Below the pieces are notes generated by a model that saw nothing but the letters and a program-made list of their open reading frames with translations, was not told where the DNA came from and did not search any database. Below, piece by piece: positions 21,701-32,378 of a stretch of 64,000 nt of DNA. The number at the start of each line of letters is the position of its first letter. The stretch's first letter is position 1. A program made the translations under genes and the position numbers. The stretch covers positions 61,022,616 to 61,086,615 of the forward strand of contig CM046853.1 of the NCBI GenBank assembly GCA_025617745.1, read 5' to 3'. Origin of the DNA: Heliocidaris erythrogramma. Lineage: Eukaryota > Echinodermata > Echinoidea > Camarodonta > Echinometridae.

Positions 21701-24700
21701 TTCCTAATTCTTTTCGATCAGAAAATCGGCTCTACTGGTGCGATGGCGGTCTAGATAGGATCGAATCCAGCGACTTTTCAGGGCACGACCGCCGTATCGT
21801 CCTCAATCTCGGAGAGGGTTCCCATGCTTTTGGGATATCAGTCATCGACCACTCGGTCTACTGGACAGACTGGGGGGCCAGAAGTCTACTGAAGGTGGAC
21901 AAACTGACCGGACAGGATAAAGAGGTGCTCGGTCAGAGGGACTTTTCTCGACCGAACGCCCTTTTTGCAGTTACCAACGCATCCCTTCCGTCGGGTCAGA
22001 ATTAAGCACATTTAAACATCTCCAAGAACGACCTATTCAGTTTTAATAGATTAAAAAGATTTAAAAGACGATCGAATAAAAAAAAATAAACTATGTGGTT
22101 ACATCATTATCACCATCTTTGATGATAATAGTAACAGAACAATTTTCAGCAAAAGATTATCATCAGACCAAACGTTTCTGATCTTGAACCCAATTAAGTC
22201 ACATGTACATATTATATAGAGAAACAAAGAGGGAAGACTGATAATAATTTCATTCCATATGCAATGTTTACACACAAAAAAAAAGAAAAGCTAACCAGAA
22301 TAGCATTATTATTTTATATCAAAAGAACTGTTTGATAGGTTGCAGACTTGTTTGAAAGCCCATTGCAATTGAATACTGCCTATATAGGCTTCCAGATACA
22401 ACCATAAAACAATATGATTTGCAAACTGCCCATCACTGACTTGTGTTAAAAAGATGTCCGATATTCTGTGAATGGTGTCGCTGACGAAAATATTAAACCA
22501 CTGATCATGGATTTGCCATACTTCCGTATTATTGATTAAATATCAATCTGATCAACAGGAATTAACTCATGTTCGGAGAACAACGGAGGCTGTTCCAATC
22601 TGTGCTTGCCAACTGCCATTGGAAGAACGTGCGCATGTGCAGATGGAGTAGATTTGGCATCAGATGGAATCACATGCGTCTCAGGTATAAAATAAATCAA
22701 ACGATTAACTTATCTTCATATTTCCATTTCTAATACAATACGTAGATAATTATATTCCATTTATTTTGATAAGATTTGCAATAAATCATATATTCGCGCT
22801 TCTGTCCAGTTATATACCTGTACCCGAAATGAGGTCTTTTATCTGGCAGTGCCATTATCTCTTACTTTTGTCCGAACCACTGTTTCTTTCAGAGCTGGAC
22901 ATCGAGTGTCCACTGGACTTCACGTACGGAGGGGTGGAAGAGTCATGTGACAGGTCACCCGGAAGTAATTGCTCGGTGCTATGTTACTCAGGTCTCGTTC
23001 CGGCCGTGGATTACGTCATCTGCCAGAACTCGGGAAGCTGGGATGTTGCACGGACATCTATTTGTCGAGGTAAAGTATAAATCGAAGAAAAGGGTTGATA
23101 TAATGATGTTAACCGATATAATGATGTTTACCGGTCATCATCCTAACACAATTTGAAATCAGATTGGTGGATTGTGACGCATTTGTTACACGATAATAAC
23201 GCTGTGAAGCGCATTAAGGTATTCACGTATATATGCGGTATATGAATGTCATATATTATTATTGTTATGATTATTATTATTATTATCAGTAATGATATTA
23301 TTGATATTATTGCTATTATTATCATTATGTGTATTTAACATTTGGAGTGGAAAAGTAAGATGGTTATTTGTATTAAATCTATGTCGAAGTGCTTGATAAT
23401 GCATAATTATGAGAAAAGCTCTGGCAGAAGTTCGTTTTAATGAATGAAAATAGGAATTTGCCTGTTTATGTATGAAACAACAAGTTTTGCATTGGCATGG
23501 TATGAACAATAATCATAATTTATTGATCGGACATGTAGTTGACAGAAGGAAAAGAGAATCAAAACAACTAAATTCTCTATTAATTTCAAGATATTGCTTT
23601 ATCATTCTGTTAACAGAGGAGCAATGCGATGCCTTGATGTGCCGGATCATGCCATATTTTCTGGGCCATGCAACCCTCCCTACGACCAGGGCAAGCTGTG
23701 TATCTTAGAATGTGAGCCCGGGTACGTCAGAACGAGCGGGAAACCGAGACGAGTTTGCGCGCACGGTGGAGAATGGCTTGGCACACCCATCGTCTGCGAG
23801 GGTAATGTTCCATAAACACGTGGTCCTCTCTGGCTCCTTTTTTGTGGTTGGGGTTGGTTGGTGGATAGTTTACTATATTTAGCACTAGCTTCAGCACTGA
23901 AATAACGTTGCTTAAGTTTAGTTGTTAAATCATCAAGCATAAGGTATTGTTCAACAAATGCTGGTAGAAATTATATGATCAAGAAGGATATTTACATTTT
24001 AGCAAATTTATATTTTTCCTTTCACATTTGTTAACTTAATTATTTATGATTCATCAAGTTAATAGTTTACAGTTATAACCGCCCAAACTTGGAATGCACA
24101 CGTCTTGATAGCTCAAATACAAACTTCCAATCAAAACAAAATTATTTAAATAACATAAGTTTATCATAAGCACCATCGAGAATGAACGTTTTGCTGTAAA
24201 TTCCTATTGATCTTTATTTTTGTGTTTAATGTTAGAAATGACACAGGAGCCCACGGAGGGCGAATGTAGCAGGGCACTGGAATTTCGAGAGACACCCTAC
24301 GACCTCTCACCAATACAGAACGATCTGGTTCAACAATCCTGCATCGCCAACTCTCCTCAGGCCGACATCACGTGGTACAAAGATGGCGTCCGACTCATGA
24401 CAGGTTAGATGGCAGCTTTTTCACAGTAAAACTAATAATGAAGAAAGTAAAATATAGTTCATATAGGTGGAAGATTTGTGCTGATATTGTTTCATATTTT
24501 TGATCATATAGAAACTTGAAAAGAAAGGGTCTGTTAGTTTTAACTTTCTCAGTGTGTAGATGAATGCAGTTATTCACGAACTAACTTTCAAGCGATTCCA
24601 AACCCGCTTCCTTATTAGGCGTATATCAGTACCTATACTATTCTCAATTCTTCCTTTTTATTTGCATTTTCCTTGATTATATTCATCTTTGTTTTGTTTT

Positions 24701-27594
24701 TCTACATTTTAGGCTCTGTGAACGGAATCTACATACTTCCTTCTAATGACCTCCTTATTCCAGGGTTTGAAACACATCACCAAGGTCACTACGCATGCGT
24801 AGCCTCTTTTTCAGGTCGAGAATGCCTGAGAGTTGAGGTTGAGTTTGGTAAGTCGTTAATTAGGCTAATGGAAACAAAATACTTAAAAGGAAATCATATT
24901 CACGAGATATATTCTGCCATTATTTTATGGAAGAAACCTATTAGTCCATTAGTCCGGTACGAAATGGAAAGAAACGTATCAGTTTGGCTGCAGCCAGATC
25001 GAGCCTTTTCTGGTGTATCCAGCAAGGAGTTGGTACACCCTACACCTGTCTAAAGAATGGGGAAATCATTAAAGCTTACCTTACATTTCAAGAACATTCC
25101 CACCACTTCCACCCTCCAATCCGGAGATTATTCAAGCGTCCCTCCTCCTGTTAATCATTTTCATGAGAAAAGTCTGACATAATTGATTCAAAGTATATGA
25201 AAGTGTCTTTTTCCCCCTTAAACTTTCCAATCAGCATTCGATCCATATCGGCATTTTGAAGCAGTTCCCGCCAACGCATCCTTGGAGACTGGAGATCATT
25301 ATCTGTTGGAATGTCAAGCTAATTCGGCCATTGATTCTGTGAACTGGCTAAAGGACGGATCGATGGTCTCTCAGACAGACCAAATTATTCTGGTTAGTCC
25401 TGGGGAGCGTTTCATCAAGCATTTTGTCAGTGATTTTTTACCGACAACTGTTATAAGCTACTGAAATCCTTGCATCTGATTGGCTGAGAGCAAATTTGTC
25501 GGTAAAAATCACCGACAAAACGCTTGATGAAACGCTCCACTGTCCGTACATAAAAGCGTGGGAAATAGAATGCAACTCCCTAAATATAACACGATTATTT
25601 GGGTAGCCAGTTGGAAATAAAGTTAGCACTTGTTTGGATTCATGGTTGGTTAGAATTTAGAAAGGTTTAGCCTATCGCTGGTCATTATTAAACATGGACC
25701 ATATTCTCCTGGAACAAAGGTTTTCATGCCATTATGTGAAAATCAAGAGTTGGCTTTATGTCGAACCACCTGATCATATTTCACAATGACCAAAGTCATA
25801 GACTTTTGAAAAATGTTCAGTAGTATTTAACAACAGAGAAAAAGTCTGTTCTCGTCATACACGTAATAACTACAGACACTATGGGGCTATTTCTGTGAAA
25901 TATCGAGGTTTATATCATGATCATCACAATGCTTTATTTCCATTGCCTTTTTTCTTCACATTTTCAGATCTCAGGAGGCAGCCTGCTGATAAGGAACTTG
26001 GTTAGTCAAGACTCTGGCAAGTACACCTGCATCGTGTCAGACCAACGGGGCAACCAAAGGGGAGAGGCTCATGCCTGGCTTTCTGTAGCAGATACAATGA
26101 ACATGCCCACCATCAATATAACAGAAGGTAATATTATGAAGCTTGCTTGTTGGAATACCCCACGGTATGATTTTTTTTCATCAGTATGATTATTTGAATG
26201 GTTAAGAGACAAATAAAAAAATGATTGAAACGCATTCATAAAAAAGCTATCACAATTTATTTAGTAAGTGCATTTCGAGAGTGATCAGGAAAATATTGTA
26301 AAATAATGGTGATGAGAATGAGGCTTGTGAAAACAATGACAAGGTAGGAAATAATGATAGTTATGATGTTAATGGCGGTCATGATGATTTTAAGATGATG
26401 ACAATTATTGTGATGGTGATAATGTTGGTGATGTTTGTCGAAGTGATGATGGTGATGTCGATGATGATTATTATGATGGTGATGATATGATGATGATAAT
26501 GATGATTATCATTAACTTGATGATGATGATAGTGATTATGATGATAATGGTCGAGTTGATAAATAATGGTGATATCAATTGTGATGTTGATGGTGATGAT
26601 AATGATAATGATGGTTGTGATGATGACTATGATGTTGATGTTTATGTAGATGTTGATTGTGATGTCAATGATGGTGTTAATGATGTCAATTCTATTGGCT
26701 ATAACAACGATAATGAAATATAATGTTGGACGTAATGCAAACTTTCATTATTATGAATGCCCTTGAAATATTATTTTTTGTGTGTCATTATACTATCCAG
26801 TGTGTGGGACAGTCACATCCCCAGAAGCCACAGTTGTCACCACTGTAGCACCCAGGGATGGTAGAGTGGTAGGCGGGCAGCAGTCCCTTCCTGGCTCTGC
26901 TCCTTATATGGGTCGCATTTGGCATAAAGCAGACCGTAGCTTTGTATGTGGCGCCACTCTCCTGAACCAGAGGTGGGTCCTGACTGCAGCACATTGCATC
27001 GTCCTCTACAACCTCCAATTTCGCGACATCCTTCTCTACTTCGGCGACCATGATACCATGACTACGGAAGACCACCAGGTCATTGCTGAGGTTGACCAGA
27101 TCATTCAGCACGAAGACTTTGACGAAGAAAGCTTTGACAAGGACATCGCTCTCATCCGCCTCAAGCAACCATTTGCTGAATTCACAGACTACATTCGCCC
27201 GATATGCCTTCCATCTGCTTTGTTGGCCAAAATGCTCTTGCAGACTGACATGATGGGAAGGGTGACGGGCTGGGGACAGATCGCTGAGGGCGGGCCATAC
27301 CCAAGGTATCTCACAGAGGTCGAACTTCCAGTCGTCAGACATAAGAAGTGTAAAGATGCGACCTCATACGACGTGACGAAATTCATGTTTTGCGCGGGAT
27401 ACGCCAGTGCTGAGGATAAGAAAGATGCCTGTCAGGGGGACAGTGGTGGACCCTTTGCCATGCGCCTTGAGAACAGGTGGTATCAGCTCGGGATAGTGAG
27501 TTGGGGAGAAGGCTGTGCTAGGGATAGCAAATACGGCTATTACACAAAGATCTTACGATTCCACGCCTGGATTGAGAGGCACACTTCAGAGTAG
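18794..27594 (+). CDS. Secreted mosaic serine protease: YWTD propeller - EGF - CCP - CCP - Ig - Ig - trypsin (5' end missing)
   Basis: Twelve exons join without a phase error: 18794-19036, 19564-19723, 20923-21050, 21722-21994, 22559-22684, 22893-23069, 23619-23801, 24236-24403, 24713-24847, 25235-25392, 25968-26127, 26801-27594, giving 900 residues. Residues 1-267 form six LDL-receptor class B blades (YWTD, YWTD, FWSD, YWCD, YWTD). About 268-310 is an EGF module ([12 protein letters not shown]). Two sushi modules (to about 430) and two Ig-like domains (to about 637; WYKDG and [13 protein letters not shown] and GKYTCIVS) follow. The trypsin domain starts at R|VVGG and has His in TAAHC, Asp in DIALI, Ser in GDSGGP and Asp189 (DACQGD), predicting cleavage after Arg/Lys. 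A Cys upstream of the activation site and one in RPICLP could tether the two chains. The exon model is solid. Substrate is unknown; MASP/C1s-like or matrix roles are inference. A signal peptide is expected in an unseen exon ending in phase 1. Confidence 0.92.
20055..20281. mobile_element. TTAA-flanked GC-rich MITE in a protease intron
   Basis: Inverted AGGGATAC ends are flanked by TTAA at 20051-20054 and 20282-20285. The 227-bp interior is much richer in G+C and CpG than the intron around it. The short TIR and TTAA target suggest a piggyBac- or Kolobok-type element. Confidence 0.75.
23240..23330. repeat. (ATT)n-rich microsatellite in a protease intron
   Basis: Runs of TATTATTATTAT with interruptions between the two sushi exons. 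Confidence 0.85.
25402..25538. mobile_element. Hairpin MITE, copy 1, in a protease intron
   Basis: Inverted ends GGGGAGCGTTTCATCAAGC and GCTTGATGAAACGCTCC enclose about 137 bp, with inner arms TTGTC(A/G)GTGATTTTT. It lies about ten bases 3' of the first Ig2 exon's splice donor. A second copy in the opposite orientation is at 40917-41050. Confidence 0.8.
26270..26725. repeat. GAT/ATG-rich low-complexity tract
   Basis: Long irregular (GATGATGATAAT)n just upstream of the protease catalytic exon; the Met/Ile/Asp-rich frames within it are composition artefacts. Confidence 0.85.
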
Positions 27595-27897
27595 TCCTTT
27601 CAAATTCCAGTATGTCTTGCCAATGCCACATATGATTCATTTTTTTTATTCGACAAGATTTTCTTTTTACAGTTTACACATGAATATATTAAGAAGATTT
27701 CCAAAGCATGATCATAACATCCATCGTTATAATGAATAATGAAAACAGTTTGAATTGATCAGGGAAGAAATGATCCGAGTCACAAAGATAGCTGTAGCTG
27801 TTGCGATGATGATCTTTCATGTAGTCATGAGTTTATACTGCTAGGTGCTGTACCTTCAGAAACAAATATTGGATGCCTTTAAAGTCCATTTATTTTC

Positions 27898-27903
27898 AAT
27901 AAA
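27898..27903 (+). promoter_or_regulatory. Candidate polyadenylation signal of the protease gene
   Basis: First strong AATAAA after the stop at 27594, about 300 bp downstream, in AATAAATATTTATTG. Confidence 0.5.
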
Positions 27904-28110
27904 TATTTATTGATACTCTTGTGTAGAATATAAGCGCGGCTCCGCATGGTCGTAGAATGTTTCAAAAGGTGACTCAATGATAAAGGAAGTCAAAAGGTTT
28001 TTACACCCGATATTGCTCTTATTAGGAAAAATACTTTATCTGCATTGGTCATAATTGCCTCTTTCTACCCTGGTGTGTAAAGGAATATGCCTTAGAATGA
28101 ACACGCTATA

Positions 28111-28291
28111 CTCTCTAAAAAAAATCGAGCGATCACTGACGTGACTCCCGGGCGAGTGAAAATGGACTGAAAATAGAGTGAAAAGCACTCTTCTTTTTAG
28201 AGAGCACTCGATATTCACTCAATATTCACTCCTAAACAAGTGATCACTGACGTAACTCCCTGGGGAGTGAAACTTCACTCTTTTGATAGAG
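28111..28291. mobile_element. Small TA-flanked element, 181 bp
   Basis: CTCTCTAAAAA at the left and TTTTGATAGAG at the right are weak inverted ends, with TA on both sides (28109-28110, 28292-28293). Two direct copies of GATCACTGACGT(G/A)ACTCCC lie inside. Ends resemble the CACTCTAAAAA family. Confidence 0.5.
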
Positions 28292-28309
28292 TAAGTCAAG
28301 TTCACACGG

Positions 28310-28560
28310 AGTGAGCTAAACTTTAAGCTTCGCTTGTAGTTTCAAAACTTTCAGTTATCTTTTAGTTTCAGACCTTATGAACGGACTCGTAGTTTTGAAA
28401 CTTTAAGTTTACTTGTAGTTCTAGAACCACAAGCGAGCTTGTAGTTAACACCGAAACCACGAGCAGCGGGGTCCTCCCTCGTAGTTATGGACCGTGTGGA
28501 CAGAATAAACCTATAGAGTTTTCATGTTAAACTGTGTTCGCTCGACTTGTAATATCAGAA
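28310..28560. repeat. Degenerate repeat with CTTGTAGTTTC-like motif
   Basis: Several copies of (A)CTTGTAGTT and CTCGTAGTT spaced 30-50 bp apart, with GAAAC(T/C)T runs between. No boundaries could be set. Confidence 0.45.
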
Positions 28561-29225
28561 CAATGAGCGTCGTTGTTTCGGGCGCGGGCCCGTGTGAACC
28601 CTCGTCATTGTTATAGCGAGTCGTTCTTTCGTTACCTTAAAGTTTCGAAGCCACAAATACCGTATGAACGTAGCTAATGTGTTTGATTTACATTGTATTT
28701 TCACTTGTACAAGGCGACTAGCGGGAATGCTCCCCATGGAGTGGAGATAGTGTGCATTGTAGCCGCGGAATTAGAATCTAATGACTTACTTAATATGAAC
28801 TTCATGTAAAGGGCTTGAAGAAATAGGTTTGTCCATAGTGCTGTACAGTTATGTTATTAAATTGAATATTTAAACCATCAACTAGTTTGTAATCATGAAA
28901 ATAGATGTAATTATATAATTCGGTACTGTAAGATCTGCTGCATAAGTAGGAAAGATGCAAAGTTTCTTTAAAGTCATCGCTTTACTGTAACAAATAATTT
29001 CAACACTATTGCGAAGGCCTAGTAACCACTTGGAATCAACAACAGTAATGAATTATATTAAAAATCATACGTACTTAGCAATTATCATTTTATCAAGCTG
29101 TGTGTAATAAATATGTATGTCCCTTCATTTCATCTCAGACCAAATTTGTCGACTTGAATCCAGTTTTGTTGACTTAAATACAATACGACTACACGACAAT
29201 GCTCCTGCAACAATCGCTTGAATGC
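28561..29225. other. No gene seen
   Basis: Mixed AT-rich sequence without exon signals. Confidence 0.5.
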
Positions 29226-29420
29226 AGGGGCCTGGGAAGATTTTGTTACTGGGGGTGCTGTGTCTCTTTTTAAGTCCTGACAAGCAAAAAAAAAAGTCCT
29301 CAGCGTTTCAGTGTCTCTTTTTAAGTCCAAAATCTCAAGCAAAAAAAAAAAAGAGAAAAAAGGTCCTCAGCGTTTTTGCAGGGGGTGCTTCAGCACCGCA
29401 CCCCCGGCTCCCAGGCCCAT
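29226..29420. mobile_element. Short TIR repeat with internal duplicated TCCTCAGCGTTT segment
   Basis: GGGGCCTGGGAAG near the left end and CTCCCAGGCCC near the right end are inverted. Inside, GTGTCTCTTTTTAAGTCC and GTCCTCAGCGTTT each occur twice about 60 bp apart, and GGGTGCTTCAGCACCGCACCC forms a hairpin. Confidence 0.55.
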
Positions 29421-30855
29421 AACATGCTTGAATGATCATTTTTAATACTAATCTAATTCTTTATATCAAACCTGGACTCAGCACAATAAGCCAGTTCATA
29501 ATTAGTACATGGTACAAAATTATGACCCCGAAATGACCCCAATTTGAACGTGCACGTACATTTATTTTGGTGGACGTGCTACTAATTAAAAACAGTCAGC
29601 TAGTACTTAATGTAAATAATTCAAAAGACAGCCTATCGCTATGCAAATACGTTATAAATTCATGTCATTTCTTTTTTGGTGCTTACTGTGTCTTTCTTCT
29701 GTTTTTTTTTCATTTCAATGAAACATTTATTCAACTATTATTTAATGGAAGAATAAAAATATTTTTTTCAAACAAATATAGGTACAAACGTTACTCTTTC
29801 TATTCTTCTTAATATAGTTTTACATTCGAATCTTCCTTCTCCTTTTCATCTTTTTATTCATCATCCTAATCTATATTAGCTTTCTCTCCCAAGATATTAC
29901 TACACTTCATCAAAACTTTAATATATCCTTGTAACAATATCACATTGATATGTTATTTTATTATAATAATTTACAATCTTAGCCCTCTTATCATTCTTGA
30001 TGGATATCAGAAGTAATAAACCAGTATATTTTCAATCTCGACTCTTGAGTATTCTGTAACTTTCCTGCCTTCTCGATGATTCTACATTGTTTCCACTTTT
30101 GAGGGGCAAATGATATCAAGCATTTTCACAATTTTGACCACTTTTATCATATGTTTGGATAACAATGATAAAATTATACGTTATCATAGCAGTAAATGCC
30201 TATTTTCATAATGCTGTTTCACATTTTGCTGAATTTCCTTTAAAAATTCATAATTTCCAACTTGATACAACAACTAGTACAATTTTTATGGAAAAAAAAA
30301 CATATTCCATCTTATTCGAAAACAATAATTTCAACCCCTATATATAGCTATCCATAACTGTAAATATGGTCATATATTGATGAGTAATAAGGCAAATATT
30401 GATCATCAAAATGGATGGTTAATTGGCGGGATATCCCCAAAGGATTTTAGTGCAAAACCTGAATGAAGGACTGAGGTGGGCGCGCGCATTTTTGTTGTTG
30501 ATGTTTCCAATCGTCTGCTGGAGCCTTTTGTGAGGCACAGAAGCAGAATTAACGATGAAAGCTGTGATTCATGTCATATTCAAAGAAGACAAACCAGCGT
30601 GATGAAGTAGCCTCGCGAGTTTGATTTAGTTAAACTTTGATGGCAAAAATGGCAGGAGCAGATTCAGACATTGGCACAGTAGGCCCAAATAATTCTAAGT
30701 GAGTTCACATCACAAAAATGAGATAAACTGGGGAGGGTTCGAACAAAAAATTTCATGCTGCAGATTTCATGCAGCAGAACAGCAAAGATCATTATTAGCG
30801 CGCTTATCAACAAAGACCTCTTTACCAGATATTACTTCATAGTTCCATAGACAAA
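29421..30855. other. AT-rich DNA, nothing identified
   Basis: About 1.4 kb of AT-rich sequence; no exon, RNA gene or repeat end could be supported. Confidence 0.5.
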
Positions 30856-30858
30856 ACA

Positions 30859-31016
30859 GTGGTGGATCAGAGGTCAGATCACGAACATGCAAAAAATAAA
30901 ATAAGCGCACTCTAAACAAAAGAAAACTTGTACATGATTGTGCGTATATAAACAATGACATATTTGGTGGGGGGGGGGGGGGGGGGGGGAGGTACGTGCC
31001 CCCCGGGTCCGCCACT
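30859..31016. mobile_element. Small TIR element with poly-G
   Basis: CAGTGGTGGATC at the left and GGTCCGCCACT(T) at the right are inverted ends like those at 8419-8598. A G-run of about 20 occupies 30968-30990. Confidence 0.5.
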
Positions 31017-31644
31017 TCGAAGCAATAAACACTATTTATTCTAGCTTTAATTCCTTTCTCAATGTGATGTCGAACTCGTAACGAGAACGAAAGTTTATAC
31101 TATCAAGGATGAATTAGACCCCAATACACGACGCCTGATGCTACAAAAAACTGATTATTCTCAGCATTCGCAGCGCAAGGCACCCATGATGAAGCAATTA
31201 TCGTCAAGCTAATCGGGCATGAAATACGTAACGTACGCCCGCCTCTGGGAATCGCCAGACACGTCCTCTTCTTCATCTCTGACTGCAAGGGCGTAGGAGG
31301 CATGTCTATGAGGGAGAAATGCAGCTTGAAGAATTCATCATGGAACTAGCACATTTGTATTATCTACGGAAGACTGGCATGAGTGTTTTATCGTGGAAGC
31401 GATATCATTCTATATGAATGGAAGGGAACGGAATTAGAAAGCAGTAATTCACTTACAGTATTCTAATCTTGACATTCCTCCAACAACAACAGCAACAACA
31501 AACTTCAAAATGTACAAATACGAATGGTTGATCTATTTAGTTTTCCAAGTTTAAGATTAATTACAGCGATATTTGAATTATTTGAGAGAAAATTTATTCT
31601 TCGTTAACATTAGTAACGTGACATTGAATATTATAAACAAGTCA
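31017..31644. other. No gene seen
   Basis: Non-coding sequence with a short CAACAACAAC run near 31482-31500. Confidence 0.5.
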
Positions 31645-31657
31645 ACTGGACTTACTT

Positions 31658-31922
31658 TTTTTTTTCAAATCAAGTCTTTATTCAATATTTCTCCATAAAC
31701 AATATACACAAATGCAAAATGTAAATAATACATAAAACTTTATAATATACAAAGAAAGTGTAGAATTCAAATGAGTTATGAGGATATGCCTCTCTCCATC
31801 AAGGTTTAAGATAAACGTGTTGCATATTCATAGTTTCTTCTATCTCGTATTGATATTCCAATTTCTTTTGAAATGAAGAAAATGATAAAGAGCCGTTTAA
31901 ATATTTAGTTGAAAATATATAT
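31658..31922 (-). mobile_element. 5'-truncated LINE 3' end with 13-bp target duplication
   Basis: Perfect direct repeats ACTGGACTTACTT (31645-31657 and 31923-31935) flank a 265-bp insert with a T-run at its left end, so it is inserted in minus orientation. On the minus strand its far end translates to a short RT C-terminal tail (FSSFQKKLEYQYEIEE, then a stop), followed by a 3' UTR. This is a classic truncated retrotransposition product and looks recent. Confidence 0.8.
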
Positions 31923-32055
31923 ACTGGACTTACTTAGTTTTAGCTTGCTTGTTTATAATATTCAGTGTTATACTACCTGGATGATTGAGAACATTCATAG
32001 ATATATTAGTAACGTGAGTCTTACATCGCGGAGTGGATGATATCAAAGTGTGTCC

Positions 32056-32067
<12 letters not shown>

Positions 32068-32119
<52 letters not shown>

Positions 32120-32270
32120 TGAGAAAGATGGGAGGGGATGCCAATGAGATAGAAAATTACTATTTTAGAGGTGACAAAGACAGACACAGGGAATGAGAAA
32201 GGGAGAGAGAGAGAGAGAGAGTGAGAGAGAAAGAAAGAGAAAGAGAGAGAAAGAGAAAGAAAGTGATGAT
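32068..32270. repeat. (GA)n microsatellite, two blocks
   Basis: GT/GA run at 32062-32115 and a second GA-rich block at 32200-32265, upstream of the EFCC1 start codon. Confidence 0.9.
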
Positions 32271-32378
32271 TGGGTCGTTGATGAGGGACCACCACTGCTG
32301 AGTGTCAACCGAGTTCATTCTTTCATCATCTATCGAGCGATACGGATGTCCATTTAGGAAGTGGAATATACCGGCAAC

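Noticed and set aside
26487-26723. Met/Ile/Asp-rich frame upstream of the catalytic exon
   Set aside because: Translation of a GAT/ATG microsatellite within an intron.
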